A stretch of 64,000 nucleotides of DNA from an uncultured Porphyromonadaceae bacterium (GCA_902489275.1 CABTZK010000007.1:23898-87897); one strand, 5' to 3'. Counted from the stretch's first letter, positions 1-9,285 are shown. The notes: generated from the sequence alone by a model not told the origin. Program-made: numbers and translations.

Positions 1-1734
1 CGCCATGTTGCGCTTGAGGCCGCAATTGCTGATGAGCACATCATGCTCGATGAGGCACTGGGTCAACTGCGCCGATGTGAAGCGACTGGTCACCTCGCAC
101 AGGAAGAAGTTGGCTTGTGACGGCATCACGCGCAAGTAGGGAATTTGCTGCAATTCCCTGTAAAATATTTTTCTCTCATTGGCAAACTGGCGGCAGGCCT
201 GGCGGTAATCGGCCTCGTACTTGCCGAAAATCTGCATATAGAACTCGCAAAAAGAGTTGATGTTCCAAATGGATACCTCCTTCTTCATGCGCGCAATCAA
301 CTCGCGATTGGCCGAGGCCAGGACACCTAACCGCAACCCAGGCACGCCATAGGACTTGCTGATGGATTTCATCACCATCATGGAGGGGAATTGCTCTAAG
401 ATGTCGCCTTGAAGCGTGCTGTTGTACTCATGGCCATCGGTGAAGTCAACAAAGCTCTCGTCGAGCAGCAGCTTGATGCCATTCTCCTGGCACCAACCGG
501 CCAGGCGCACCACATCGTGCTTAGGGATGAAGTTGCCCGATGGATTGTCGGGATTAATGAGCAGCAGCAGGGAAATATCCTTGTGGGCAAAGAACCGCAT
601 CAAGTCGTCGGCCGTGTAGCGGAAATCCTTGTCTTGCGAGACAAAGGGCACAATTTGCTCTTGGCGCAACCGGTTGGGGTACTCGTCAAAGGTCGGGAAC
701 ACCACCCCAACCTTCCCGTCGGCATGCTTTTCCATCACCATCTTGATGAGCTCGGCAGCGCCGTTGCCCACCACCACACAGTCTTGCTTGACACCAAAAT
801 ACTTGCCGGCAAGCAGCGAGTTCACCCACATACCCGATGGGTAATTGGTGAGCAGCGTGTCGAAGTTGGAGCGCATCTCGTCTTTCATGCGCTTGGGCGG
901 GAAATACGGATTCACCAAGTAGCAATAATCGAGCAGTTGCGGGAACCGCCAGAAGCCGCCATAGCGCTTGTGGTACTCATGGTATTTTATCTCGCCGTCG
1001 CTGAAAATGGTCGAGGCGATGTCGAGGTCCTGCACATCGTCGATTTCGTACCATTTCTCGTTCCCGATGGGAAGCGCTTTCAGGCTGGACGAGTGCAACA
1101 GCGTGATCACTCGCAACACTTGCTCGTAATACTCATTGTTGCCCATCACCTTGCTATAAGCCTCCAAGAAAGGGATATACTCGTTGGTCAGGAACTCCTT
1201 GCTAAACTTGTAGATATTGACCGTCTTGTAATAAGCGTCTATATCCTCGTAACGGAATGCGGCCTTGGGCACAAAGTTGACAATCTCGTTTTGCTCATTC
1301 AGGCACACCATCGTGCCATCCATCCAGGTCTCGTATTTCGCCACAAGTGCCAAGTTGGGGTCGGGAGCATTGAGCAGCATGGCGAGCAGCTTGTCCTCAA
1401 AAATCAGGTCTGACTCCAGCAAAATGGTGTCATCCTCCATGAGCTTGTCTTTAGCCAGCGCCAGGGAGTAGATGTTGTTGGTTTTGTCGTAGATGGGATT
1501 GTCGATATATTCTATCTTGATCACATCGTCGTAGCGATGGCCCAAATAGTCTTTCACCTCCTGACCCTCGTAGCCCACGACAAGCACGAGACGGCTCAAA
1601 TTCAACGGTGCCAACTGGCCAATAACACGGTCGATGAGCCTCACACCGTTCACCTGCACCATGCACTTGGTGTTTCCTCGGGTGTATTCGCCCAGCCGGC
1701 GGCCCATTCCAGCCGCAAGAATGATTGCCTGCAT
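1..1734 (-). CDS. Nucleotidyltransferase-aminotransferase fusion (partial, 3' end off window)
   Basis: Reading from the ATG at 1732-1734 gives an open frame to the window edge (about 578 residues visible, C-terminus missing). The N-terminal part starts MQAIILAAGMGRRLGEY and has a downstream K (TKCMVQVNG), the sugar/choline-phosphate nucleotidyltransferase signature; ESDLIFED is a plausible metal-binding acidic pair. From about residue 250 it becomes a fold-type I PLP aminotransferase of class I/II: NPDNPSGNF, then SISKSYGVPGLRLG with the Schiff-base lysine. Such fusions are known for CTP-dependent activation of phosphocholine, phosphoethanolamine or aminoethylphosphonate head groups; which substrate applies here is not visible. 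A CobD-like phosphoamino-acid decarboxylase activity of the second domain is an alternative. The neighbouring glycosyltransferase and flippase suggest decoration of a surface glycan or lipid (inference). Confidence 0.85.
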   Translation of the reverse strand, partial: MQAIILAAGMGRRLGEYTRGNTKCMVQVNGVRLIDRVIGQLAPLNLSRLVLVVGYEGQEVKDYLGHRYDDVIKIEYIDNPIYDKTNNIYSLALAKDKLMEDDTILLESDLIFEDKLLAMLLNAPDPNLALVAKYETWMDGTMVCLNEQNEIVNFVPKAAFRYEDIDAYYKTVNIYKFSKEFLTNEYIPFLEAYSKVMGNNEYYEQVLRVITLLHSSSLKALPIGNEKWYEIDDVQDLDIASTIFSDGEIKYHEYHKRYGGFWRFPQLLDYCYLVNPYFPPKRMKDEMRSNFDTLLTNYPSGMWVNSLLAGKYFGVKQDCVVVGNGAAELIKMVMEKHADGKVGVVFPTFDEYPNRLRQEQIVPFVSQDKDFRYTADDLMRFFAHKDISLLLLINPDNPSGNFIPKHDVVRLAGWCQENGIKLLLDESFVDFTDGHEYNSTLQGDILEQFPSMMVMKSISKSYGVPGLRLGVLASANRELIARMKKEVSIWNINSFCEFYMQIFGKYEADYRQACRQFANERKIFYRELQQIPYLRVMPSQANFFLCEVTSRFTSAQLTQCLIEHDVLISNCGLKRNMA

Positions 1735-1756
1735 ATTATAGTATCTTTTTATGGAC

Positions 1757-1764
1757 GCAAAATT
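1757..1764 (-). promoter_or_regulatory. -7 box TAATTTTG for the fusion gene
   Basis: CAAAATTA on the plus strand reads TAATTTTG on the minus strand, the Bacteroidetes -7 consensus TAnnTTTG, and lies 22 nt upstream of the ATG. No clear -33 TTG is seen. The intergenic stretch 1735-1954 carries this promoter and the divergent one for the next gene. Confidence 0.55.
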
Positions 1765-1920
1765 AGCACATATTTTAAGAATATTGGCTATTTCATGACA
1801 TTATTGTGCGGTATTTCCTGCAAATCCTTGAAAACATTGAGAATTTTAATGAAAATTGCGTACAAATTGTTCGGATTGCGATTTGGCGAGTTTTTGATCT
1901 GTTTTTTTGATTGGCGTGGC

Positions 1921-1949
1921 TTGCAATCTTGGGATTTTATATACCTTTG
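1921..1949 (+). promoter_or_regulatory. Promoter TTG-N18-TACCTTTG, apparently leaderless
   Basis: TTG at 1921-1923 and TACCTTTG at 1942-1949 match the Bacteroidetes -33/-7 pair. The start codon of the following glycosyltransferase is at 1955, only 5 nt after the box, so the transcript would begin at or next to the ATG. Confidence 0.55.
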
Positions 1950-1954
1950 CAGCA

Positions 1955-2911
1955 ATGAAGGTTTCTATTCTGGTGCCCGTATATGGCGTAGAGCAATTTA
2001 TTGAGCCATGCGCCGTGTCGCTTTTCAAGCAAACCTACAGGGATATTGAATATATCTTTGTAGACGACTGCACGCCCGACCGAAGCATCGAGATTCTGAA
2101 AAGAGTACTCCAAGAGTACCCTCGTCGCCAGCAGCAGACACGCATCATTCGCCATGACCACAATTGTGGCTTAGGCGCCGCACGCCTGACTGCCACTCGC
2201 GCTGCCACGGGCGAGGCGCTGATGCATGTTGATAGCGATGACTACGTAGCCACCAATGCGGTAGAGCTGCTCGTGAAGCAGATGGAGCAGACAGGCGCTG
2301 ACATTGTTGATGGCGGATATGCTATTGTGAGCAAAGGGGCAATTAAAAAAAAGCAGACTCCTTTTCATGGCGCTAAAGAAACCTACTTAAAGACCATACT
2401 GTGCCAGAACCTGGTTTTCAACCAAATCTGGGCTCGCCTCATTCGGCGTGACCTGTGTATCAAGCACAAGGTACTCTCGGTCGAGGGTGTGGACTATAGC
2501 GAGGACTATTGCGTCGTTCCTCGCATGCTGCTCGATGGCGAGCGCAGCTGGATTGATGAAACAACCTATTACTATCGCGACGACAACAGCAATTCCTATA
2601 CTCACAGCCTTAACCTGAAACATCATCAATCCTACTTGCGCTCAAATCGCATTGTGGTTGAAGCTTTTCTTCAGCAAGACACTTCTGGACGCTACAGGAA
2701 TGCTGTAGAGATGTCAATGTTAGCGGTACTTCGTCACGCTCGCCGCTTTGAGGTGCCATTAAGTTTCGTTGATGAATTATTTCCTTACCAGCCCAAAGGA
2801 TTCATTGCCAAAGGGTTGTGGAAGCTATTGCGCAGCCCCGTACCCTATCCTATCAGTGAAAAGATTTACCGCATGGCCCGCCGCATCTACTTCCTGTCCA
2901 TCCATCACTAA
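1955..2911 (+). CDS. Family 2 glycosyltransferase
   Basis: A 318-residue GT-A glycosyltransferase. It begins MKVSILVPVYGVEQFIEPC, followed by FVDDCTPDRS and HVDSDDYV (DXD-type nucleotide-sugar/metal site), the standard order of GT2 enzymes that transfer sugars from NDP-donors at the cytoplasmic face of the membrane. The start at 1955 is chosen because the family normally begins a few residues before the first beta strand (SILVPVYG); an in-frame extension to 1907 would include the promoter. It converges with the flippase gene on the other strand, overlapping it by 4 nt at the stops. Acceptor and donor sugars cannot be told from sequence. Confidence 0.9.
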   Translation: MKVSILVPVYGVEQFIEPCAVSLFKQTYRDIEYIFVDDCTPDRSIEILKRVLQEYPRRQQQTRIIRHDHNCGLGAARLTATRAATGEALMHVDSDDYVATNAVELLVKQMEQTGADIVDGGYAIVSKGAIKKKQTPFHGAKETYLKTILCQNLVFNQIWARLIRRDLCIKHKVLSVEGVDYSEDYCVVPRMLLDGERSWIDETTYYYRDDNSNSYTHSLNLKHHQSYLRSNRIVVEAFLQQDTSGRYRNAVEMSMLAVLRHARRFEVPLSFVDELFPYQPKGFIAKGLWKLLRSPVPYPISEKIYRMARRIYFLSIHH

Positions 2912-4362
2912 TCGAGAGGCTGCTCCTTGTGTTTACGCTTAAAAAGGAAATCAAGGCACTCATTCATGATTTTCACCTTGGCCAACTTCATCACGCCCAC
3001 ATAGAAAAAGACCGCTAACACTACGCGAGAGAGCAACAGGGCTATATCGTGTGTCTCCCAATTGGTGATGAAGTATGTGACAGCCATCACGACAGATGAA
3101 ATCAAGAAAAACGGCATCACATCCAGCAGCGTCTCCATCAAGGTAACCCGGAGCAGTTTCCAAGCGACATATTGCCACACGGCGAGCCACAAAATGGTTA
3201 AAGCCGAGAATGCGATAATCATGGCCGTGAACCCCAATGGCCGAAAGAGGAGGATAACCGCTAACTGCAACAGGATTTGCAAGACGTTGCACCACAAGTA
3301 AATATCGCTTCTGCCGCTGCTGATCGCCACGTTTTGATACATTGAGTAGAATGGCACAAATGCGCCCGCAATGCACAGAATCTGCAAGATTCTGATGCTT
3401 TCAATCCATTGATTCCCAATAGACAGGAGGATAAATTCCTTGGAGACCATCGTCAATCCAAACATCACAGGGAACGACAAGAAAGCGGTGAAACGCATCA
3501 TTTTGCGGAAAACCCGTTTTTGGCGTTCCCGGTCATCCTCGGTGGCGACAAGCACAGTTTGCACCACTTGCCACAAGGTGTTGGACACAAAGGTGCTCGC
3601 CGTGGTGTTCCACTTGTAGGCTTGCGTGAAGTTGCCCACCTGCTTAATGGGAAACAGCCTGCCAAAAACGAAAGTGAGCATATTGCTACTCAAGGTATTG
3701 ATGATGCTCGTAAAAAGAATTTTCACCGAAAAGCCAAACATACGTTTCACAGGGCCAAAATCGATGTGCATGCTTGGCCTCCAGCCTGTGTAGTAATATC
3801 GGCCCACGTTGAGTACCGAGATATAAATGACCTGCTGCCACGCCAGGCTCCAGTAGGCTTTGCGCATAAACGCTAATGTCACCCCCACAATGCTTGACAC
3901 CGACAAAGCGATTATGTTGATAATGGCAATCTCGCGATTCATCATGTTTTTGTTCATGTAGGCGGCTTGAGCGATACCAAACGACGAAATTAAAAAGGCT
4001 AAAAACACGAATCTTGACAGGTGAACCAATGCAGGCTGTCGGAAAAACTGTGCAATCAGAGGGGCACAGAACCACAAGATGCCATAAACAATGAAGCTCA
4101 CGATGATATTAAACCAAAACACCGAGTTGTAATCGTTGGGCGTGGGAGCCTTCATGTTGACCAGTCCCTGCGTGAAGCCGCTACTCTGCAAATTGCCAGC
4201 GATGAGCGTAAAGATGGCAAGCACACCCATCAGCCCATAGTCGGCAGGCGTGAGCAGCCTCGCCAAGAAAATGCCAATCACGATATTCAGTACCTGGATG
4301 GTGCCATTGTTGAGTACACTCCAGAACATGCTTTTGGCTGTTCTCTCTTTCAATGTGTCCAT
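2908..4362 (-). CDS. Wzx/MviN-type polysaccharide flippase
   Basis: A 484-residue polytopic protein with about 12 hydrophobic segments. It starts MDTLKERTAKSMFWSVLNN and has ARLLTPADYGLMGVLAIF, the N-terminal pattern of the lipopolysaccharide biosynthesis/MATE-like (MOP) exporter family. Members flip undecaprenyl-linked oligosaccharides to the periplasm. The ATG at 4360-4362 is used because the upstream in-frame TTG lies inside the promoter box. A second, unrelated-looking flippase is at 36669-38204, so this one probably serves a different glycan. The C-terminus ends in a short basic tail (KRKHKEQPLD). Confidence 0.88.
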   Translation of the reverse strand: MDTLKERTAKSMFWSVLNNGTIQVLNIVIGIFLARLLTPADYGLMGVLAIFTLIAGNLQSSGFTQGLVNMKAPTPNDYNSVFWFNIIVSFIVYGILWFCAPLIAQFFRQPALVHLSRFVFLAFLISSFGIAQAAYMNKNMMNREIAIINIIALSVSSIVGVTLAFMRKAYWSLAWQQVIYISVLNVGRYYYTGWRPSMHIDFGPVKRMFGFSVKILFTSIINTLSSNMLTFVFGRLFPIKQVGNFTQAYKWNTTASTFVSNTLWQVVQTVLVATEDDRERQKRVFRKMMRFTAFLSFPVMFGLTMVSKEFILLSIGNQWIESIRILQILCIAGAFVPFYSMYQNVAISSGRSDIYLWCNVLQILLQLAVILLFRPLGFTAMIIAFSALTILWLAVWQYVAWKLLRVTLMETLLDVMPFFLISSVVMAVTYFITNWETHDIALLLSRVVLAVFFYVGVMKLAKVKIMNECLDFLFKRKHKEQPLD

Positions 4363-4383
4363 TGCGATTGGAATAAACGATTG

Positions 4384-4391
4384 CAAAATTA
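4384..4391 (-). promoter_or_regulatory. -7 box TAATTTTG for the flippase
   Basis: Plus-strand CAAAATTA gives TAATTTTG on the minus strand, 21 nt upstream of the flippase ATG. Confidence 0.5.
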
Positions 4392-4474
4392 ATACTATTT
4401 TGGCACAAATTCAATATTTTGTTTTTTTATTCTCTATGATTGAGCAGAATCGGCCTAAATCCAAAAAATATTTG

Positions 4475-4482
4475 TAGATTTG
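4475..4482 (+). promoter_or_regulatory. Candidate -7 box TAGATTTG
   Basis: Matches TAnnTTTG and lies about 70 nt upstream of the WG-repeat lipoprotein start; no convincing -33 element is seen. Confidence 0.4.
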
Positions 4483-4551
4483 CAACTTGATTGGGGCGCA
4501 ATGCCTTGCTCAGCACAACACGAAGATTCAGAAAAAACGTCAAAAAAAATA

Positions 4552-6048
4552 ATGATGAAAAAACTTTCCCAACTCGCCCTGCTCCTTGCCATAGTGGCTG
4601 CGCTGGGCGCATGCAACAAGCGCGGAAACGAGAACTACCCTTACACCACCCGATACCTGCCCGTGGTGCTCGAAGGCTCGCAAAAGTGGAGTATCCTCGA
4701 TGTCGAGAGCGGCGAGGTGGTGGCCGAAAACGCTTTCAAGAATGCCCCATCGGCGATTGTCGGCGACAAGTTCAACGTGCACAACGACGACGGCTCGGTC
4801 GACTACTACAACATGAGCGACCTCAAGCACCCCATCAACAAGGAGCACTTTGCCAGCGGCACCGAGTTCAGCGAGGACGGCTATGCCGTGGCCAGCCGCA
4901 AGGGCGGCAACCTGCAAGTGATCGACGGCAAGTGCAACGTGGTGGCCGACTTGGGCGACAGCATTGTGAGTTGCTCGGTGTTTGCCCGCGGCCTGGCCGT
5001 AGCCTGCGGCGCCAACGGGAAATATGGCTACGTCGACACGAAAGGCAAGATTGCCATTGCGCTCAAATATGACCAATGCGTGCCCTTTGCCTACGATGAC
5101 CACGCGATGGTGGCCACGGTGAGAGACACCGCTTTTTTCGACTTTTCCTTTATCGACAAGCGTGGCAAGGAACTGTTTTCGAGCAACAGCACGATGTATG
5201 GGCCCGAGGGCACCTTCAAGCATGGCGTGATGGCGTGCCAAAAGCGTGACACGGTGGTGTGCCTCAATGCCGAGGGCAAGGAAGTGGCCGACCCGGCCGC
5301 CGTGCCCGGTGCCGTGAAGAAGGACTTCGACCAAGGAGGGAGAGAAGGCGGCGGCAACTACATTGTGGTCAAAGGTGACAAGATGGGTGTCGTGGACGGC
5401 ACCGGTCAGCAGATTCTAGCGCCCAAATTTGTGGACATTATCGACCTTTCAACCACCCGATTCCTGATGAGCGAGCAGCAAGGCAGCTATTACTTGGCCG
5501 ACAAGAAAGGCAACAAGGTGGGCAAAGCCAAAATCATTGCCTTCAACGGCAATACCGGCGCAGTGGCACAAATTGGCAAAGTGGACCCCGCCAGCGTGGC
5601 CTACGCGCTCTTGCAACAGCTGTCAACCGTGGCTGCCATGCCCAAGGAGACGAGGCTCAGCACGTTCTACAACCTGCTCGACGGCGTTCACCCCGAGCGC
5701 TACGAGGGGCAAAACGCCATCCCGACGCAAATCGGCGTTGTGGCATTTGCCGGCCCGATTGTGAGCAAGACCCCCGAGGGCAACTTCACCTTCAACCTGC
5801 AAACACCAGTGACTTGCGTGACCCTGGGCCAGGATGTGGGCATCTACCCCAATGACACCGAGCAGAAAGTGATTGACCTCATGACCATGAACATGGGGAA
5901 AGCCGGCTTCGTGAGCATGGGCGACAACACGTTTGCCGGGGAGGCAGGCGGCGCTGTGGCCTTGGGCTACAAGGACGGGGCGATTGCCGTGTACTACTAT
6001 CTTGACAAGTCACAAGCCAAGCCACTGCCTTGTGTGGCAAGAAAGTAG
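4552..6048 (+). CDS. WG-repeat lipoprotein
   Basis: A 498-residue exported protein. MMKKLSQLALLLAIVAALGAC is a lipoprotein signal with the lipidated cysteine at the end (LGAC). The body contains degenerate WG/KWG-type repeats, for example KYGYVDTKGKIAIALKYDQ and KMGVVDGTGQQILAPKF, which form beta-rich repeat domains of unknown ligand. The last ~150 residues (from about residue 350) no longer look repetitive. It is likely anchored in the outer membrane or periplasm. The start was set at the double ATG just before the signal peptide. No operon partner is evident; acpP follows after a 199-nt gap with its own promoter region. Confidence 0.82.
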   Translation: MMKKLSQLALLLAIVAALGACNKRGNENYPYTTRYLPVVLEGSQKWSILDVESGEVVAENAFKNAPSAIVGDKFNVHNDDGSVDYYNMSDLKHPINKEHFASGTEFSEDGYAVASRKGGNLQVIDGKCNVVADLGDSIVSCSVFARGLAVACGANGKYGYVDTKGKIAIALKYDQCVPFAYDDHAMVATVRDTAFFDFSFIDKRGKELFSSNSTMYGPEGTFKHGVMACQKRDTVVCLNAEGKEVADPAAVPGAVKKDFDQGGREGGGNYIVVKGDKMGVVDGTGQQILAPKFVDIIDLSTTRFLMSEQQGSYYLADKKGNKVGKAKIIAFNGNTGAVAQIGKVDPASVAYALLQQLSTVAAMPKETRLSTFYNLLDGVHPERYEGQNAIPTQIGVVAFAGPIVSKTPEGNFTFNLQTPVTCVTLGQDVGIYPNDTEQKVIDLMTMNMGKAGFVSMGDNTFAGEAGGAVALGYKDGAIAVYYYLDKSQAKPLPCVARK

Positions 6049-6187
6049 GAAAAGAGGCAAGAGGGGGCGAAAGCCGCAAACTTAAAAATCGTAAATATTT
6101 TTATTTTATTTACACTTGAATTCTAAAAAATTGCAACAGAGCCTATTTTGTAAGTCATTTTTATTGAGTATTTAATAAATAATTGCT

Positions 6188-6195
6188 TACTTTGC
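6188..6195 (+). promoter_or_regulatory. Candidate -7 box TTACTTTG for acpP
   Basis: TTACTTTG deviates by one base from TAnnTTTG and lies in the AT-rich 199-nt gap upstream of acpP (ATG 6248), predicting a leader of about 45-50 nt. I see nothing else in this gap. Confidence 0.4.
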
Positions 6196-6247
6196 AGGCT
6201 CAAATTAGATTTTTTTATATTATAACATTACTTTAATCTTTACAATT

Positions 6248-6487
6248 ATGTCTGAAATTGCAGAAAGAGTAAAATCAATTATCGTTGACAAATTAGGCGT
6301 CAGCGAATCAGAAGTGACACCTGCGGCAACTTTCCAACAGGATCTTGGTGCCGACTCTCTCGACACAGTAGAACTCATTATGGAATTTGAGAAAGAGTTC
6401 AGTATCCAAATTCCAGACGATAAGGCCGAAACGATTCAAACCGTTGGCGACGCCATCAAGTACATTGAAGCAGCCAAGGCAGAGTAA
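6248..6487 (+). CDS. acpP: Acyl carrier protein
   Basis: A 79-residue acidic protein with the phosphopantetheine attachment site DLGADSLDTVELIMEFE, where the serine of DSLD is modified. Length and sequence are typical of fatty-acid-synthesis ACP. It is followed 43 nt later by fabF, the usual acpP-fabF arrangement, and then rnc, a gene order conserved in many bacteria. Confidence 0.97.
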   Translation: MSEIAERVKSIIVDKLGVSESEVTPAATFQQDLGADSLDTVELIMEFEKEFSIQIPDDKAETIQTVGDAIKYIEAAKAE

Positions 6488-6530
6488 AAGCGCTTTGAGC
6501 ACATTTCGCTATACAACATTATAGTTCGAT

Positions 6531-7814
6531 ATGGAATTCAAGAGAGTAGTGGTAACAGGTCTCGGTGCTATCACTCCACTCGGTAACGACGTTGAAACCA
6601 CATGGAGCAACGCCGTGAAAGGTGTCAGTGGCGCTGGGCCGATCACACGTTTCGACGCATCGCTTTTCAAGACACAATTTGCCTGCGAGGTCAAGGATTT
6701 TGACCCGGCGAAATATGTTGAGGAAGGCAATCGCAAGGAGTTGAAGGACTTCAAGCGCAACGACCTATTCTCGCAATACGCCTTGGCCAGCGCCAAGCAA
6801 GCCATCGACGACAGCGGTCTGCTGGACGACGAGCGTCTCGACCGCAACGAGGTTGGCGTGATCTACGGCAGCGGCATTGGCGGCATTCGCACCCTTGAGC
6901 AAGAGGTAGAGGCCTACACCTTGCACAAGGAAAGCGGTCCAAAGTTTGGTCCTTTCCTCATCCCCAACATGATTGCTGACATTGCAGCCGGCCGCATCTC
7001 CATCAAGTATGGCTTCCGTGGTCCGAACTACGCTGTGGTGTCGGCCTGCGCAACTTCGACCCATGCTTTAATCGACGCATTCAACTACATTCGCTATGGC
7101 AAGTCACCCGTCATCATCACGGGCGGTGCCGAGGCTCCGGTGTGTCCAACCAGCGTGGGGGGCTTCAACTCGATGAAGGCCCTGTCGACCCGCAACGACA
7201 ATCCGATGAGTGCCTCGCGCCCATTCAGCGGGAGCCGTGACGGTTTTGTCGTGGGCGAAGGCGCTGTCACACTGGTGTTTGAGGAACTTGAGCATGCGCT
7301 TGCCCGCGGGGCAAAGATCTATGGCGAGGTGATTGGCGCGGGGATGAGTGCCGATGCATTTCACATCACAGCTTCTCACCCCGACGGCTTAGGCGCTATC
7401 CTCGTGATGCAGCGAGCGCTTGAGGACGCTGGCATCAAGCCCGACGATGTGGACTACATCAACACCCACGGCACCTCTACGCCTGTGGGCGACATCAGCG
7501 AGGCTAAGGCCATCAAGGAAGTCTTTGGCGAGCAAGCCTACAAGATGAACATCAGCAGCACCAAGTCGATGACGGGGCACATGCTCGGCGCCACGGGCGC
7601 GGCCGAGGCCATGCTCAGCATCCTGGCTTGCAAAGAAGGCGTTGTGCCTCCCACCATCAACCATGAGGACGGCGACGAAGATCCAGAAATGGACTACAAG
7701 ATGAACTTCACATTCAACAAAGCCCAAAAGCGCAATGTGGACATTGCACTGAGCAACACCTTTGGCTTTGGCGGGCACAATGCCTGCATCATTGTCAAGA
7801 AGTACATCGGCTAA
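6531..7814 (+). CDS. fabF: Beta-ketoacyl-ACP synthase II
   Basis: A 427-residue condensing enzyme that elongates acyl-ACP with malonyl-ACP. The catalytic Cys-His-His set is visible: VVSACATSTHA (nucleophile Cys), NTHGTSTPVGD (first His) and TKSMTGHMLGATGAAE (conserved Lys and second His). The glycine-rich C-terminal GFGGHNACIIV is also present. It lies directly after acpP and 25 nt or less before rnc, so the three are probably cotranscribed. Confidence 0.97.
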   Translation: MEFKRVVVTGLGAITPLGNDVETTWSNAVKGVSGAGPITRFDASLFKTQFACEVKDFDPAKYVEEGNRKELKDFKRNDLFSQYALASAKQAIDDSGLLDDERLDRNEVGVIYGSGIGGIRTLEQEVEAYTLHKESGPKFGPFLIPNMIADIAAGRISIKYGFRGPNYAVVSACATSTHALIDAFNYIRYGKSPVIITGGAEAPVCPTSVGGFNSMKALSTRNDNPMSASRPFSGSRDGFVVGEGAVTLVFEELEHALARGAKIYGEVIGAGMSADAFHITASHPDGLGAILVMQRALEDAGIKPDDVDYINTHGTSTPVGDISEAKAIKEVFGEQAYKMNISSTKSMTGHMLGATGAAEAMLSILACKEGVVPPTINHEDGDEDPEMDYKMNFTFNKAQKRNVDIALSNTFGFGGHNACIIVKKYIG

Positions 7815-7839
7815 CCCCTGGCTCATGGTGCTTAACAGC

Positions 7840-8616
7840 ATGATAAGATTCCTAAAGCTCCTTACCTCAAAGGATAAGGAGCTTTACCTTTATCTACACC
7901 ACATCACAGGGTACTACCCCAACAAGATCGATTTCTACAAGCAGGCCTTTGTGCACCGGTCGATGCCCATGAAGGATGCCGAGGGCAAGTGGATTAACAA
8001 CGAGCGCTTGGAATACCTTGGCGACGCCGTGCTCGACTTAATGGTCGCGGCCTACCTCTATGACCGATACCCCGACAAGCACGAGGGGTTCCTCACCAGC
8101 ACACGCGCCAAAATCGTGCAGCGCGAGAGCCTCAACAAGATTGGCAAGCTGCTGCACCTGGACCAGCACGTGAAGGCCAGCGCCCACTCCTCGTCCCACA
8201 ACAGCTACATCAACGGCAACGCGGTCGAGGCATTGGTGGGAGCGATCTACATCGATCGGGGCTATCAAGCGGCGAAACAGTTTATCGAAAGGAAAATCAT
8301 TGGAGAGAATATCCAACTCGACGACTTGGTGAATACCGAAAAGAACTTCAAGTCGAGGCTCATCGAGTGGACACAAAAGTATCATGTGACCATTGAGTAT
8401 GAGCTCATCGACACCTATAACGACACCGAGAACAACCCCATCTTCAAGACCGCGGTGATTGTGGGCGGCATCTTTGCCAGCGACGCCACGGGCTACAGCA
8501 AGAAAGAGTCGCACCAAGGCGCCAGCAAGAAGGCGTTGGAGCGGCTGAAAGGCGACCCGGTCTTCAGGGAACAAGTGCTATCGACAGCCACCAGCGCCGA
8601 GCAGATGACCGAATAG
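7840..8616 (+). CDS. rnc: Ribonuclease III
   Basis: A 258-residue double-strand-specific endoribonuclease that processes rRNA and structured mRNA. The RNase III signature NNERLEYLGDAVLDL carries the metal-binding Glu/Asp, a second acidic site is in GNAVEALVGAIYID, and the C-terminal part (about 165-245) is a dsRNA-binding domain ending SKKESHQGASKKALERL. The ATG at 7840 (MIRFLKLL) fits known Bacteroidales enzymes; an ATG at 7825 would add five residues. It follows fabF closely, the common fabF-rnc order. Confidence 0.94.
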   Translation: MIRFLKLLTSKDKELYLYLHHITGYYPNKIDFYKQAFVHRSMPMKDAEGKWINNERLEYLGDAVLDLMVAAYLYDRYPDKHEGFLTSTRAKIVQRESLNKIGKLLHLDQHVKASAHSSSHNSYINGNAVEALVGAIYIDRGYQAAKQFIERKIIGENIQLDDLVNTEKNFKSRLIEWTQKYHVTIEYELIDTYNDTENNPIFKTAVIVGGIFASDATGYSKKESHQGASKKALERLKGDPVFREQVLSTATSAEQMTE

Positions 8617-8649
8617 CCCCCCACTTCGCCGAAAAACAGCACAATACCC

Positions 8650-9147
8650 ATGAGAGACTTTGCAGCAATTGACTTTGAGACAGCCAACTTCGAGCCCACC
8701 AGCGTGTGCAGCGTGGGGGTGGCCATCGTGCGCCACGGCGAGCTGTTGAACCGTTTCTACAGCCTGATCCATCCCGAGCCCAACTACTACCATCCCATCA
8801 ACACCCGCGTGCATGGGCTCACCCCGGCAGATACCGACACGGCACCCGTCTTCCCCGAAGTGTGGGCGCAAATCGCTCCACTCATCGAGGGACTCACCCT
8901 CGTGGCCCACAACAAGCAATTTGACGAGCGGTGCTTGCGGGCCGTGTTCCGCACCTACCAAATGGACTATCCCGACTATGCGTTCCGCTGCACCCTGCAG
9001 GCCGCGCGCCTCAAGTGGCCCCGGCACGCCATCCCCAACCACCGGCTCAACACCGTGGCTCGCCTGTGCGGCTACGACATGCTCCATCATCACCACGCGC
9101 TGGCCGATGCCGAGGCTTGCGCCGCTATCGCCCTCAAAATCCTGTGA
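8650..9147 (+). CDS. DnaQ-like 3'-5' exonuclease
   Basis: A 165-residue stand-alone exonuclease domain of the DEDDh (DNA polymerase III epsilon-like) family. Visible motifs: AAIDFETAN (Exo I, D and E), LVAHNKQFDERCL (Exo II, D) and HHHALADAEACAAIAL (Exo III, H and D). It lacks the C-terminal polymerase-binding tail of true DnaQ, so it is more likely a repair or nucleic-acid trimming nuclease than the replicative proofreader. It starts 33 nt after rnc and may belong to the same transcript. Confidence 0.9.
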   Translation: MRDFAAIDFETANFEPTSVCSVGVAIVRHGELLNRFYSLIHPEPNYYHPINTRVHGLTPADTDTAPVFPEVWAQIAPLIEGLTLVAHNKQFDERCLRAVFRTYQMDYPDYAFRCTLQAARLKWPRHAIPNHRLNTVARLCGYDMLHHHHALADAEACAAIALKIL

Positions 9148-9245
9148 CTGCTCATTGCAGGGCCGCACACGCCAACAGCCCCAGCCGAATCGGCCTCACC
9201 CGTGAAGTTTTTCCCAAAGCAGCGCTCGTTCCACAAAAAATTATG

Positions 9246-9253
9246 TATCTTTG
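9246..9253 (+). promoter_or_regulatory. -7 box TATCTTTG for mtgA
   Basis: A good TAnnTTTG match; the mtgA ATG is 33 nt downstream of its end. The -33 region is weak. Confidence 0.5.
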
Positions 9254-9285
9254 CCACAGCAATAATTGAGAAAAAAGGAAATCAA

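Noticed and set aside
409..1413. Plus-strand open frame opposite the nucleotidyltransferase fusion
   Set aside because: The minus-strand frame carries recognisable domains and runs through the whole region; this one does not.
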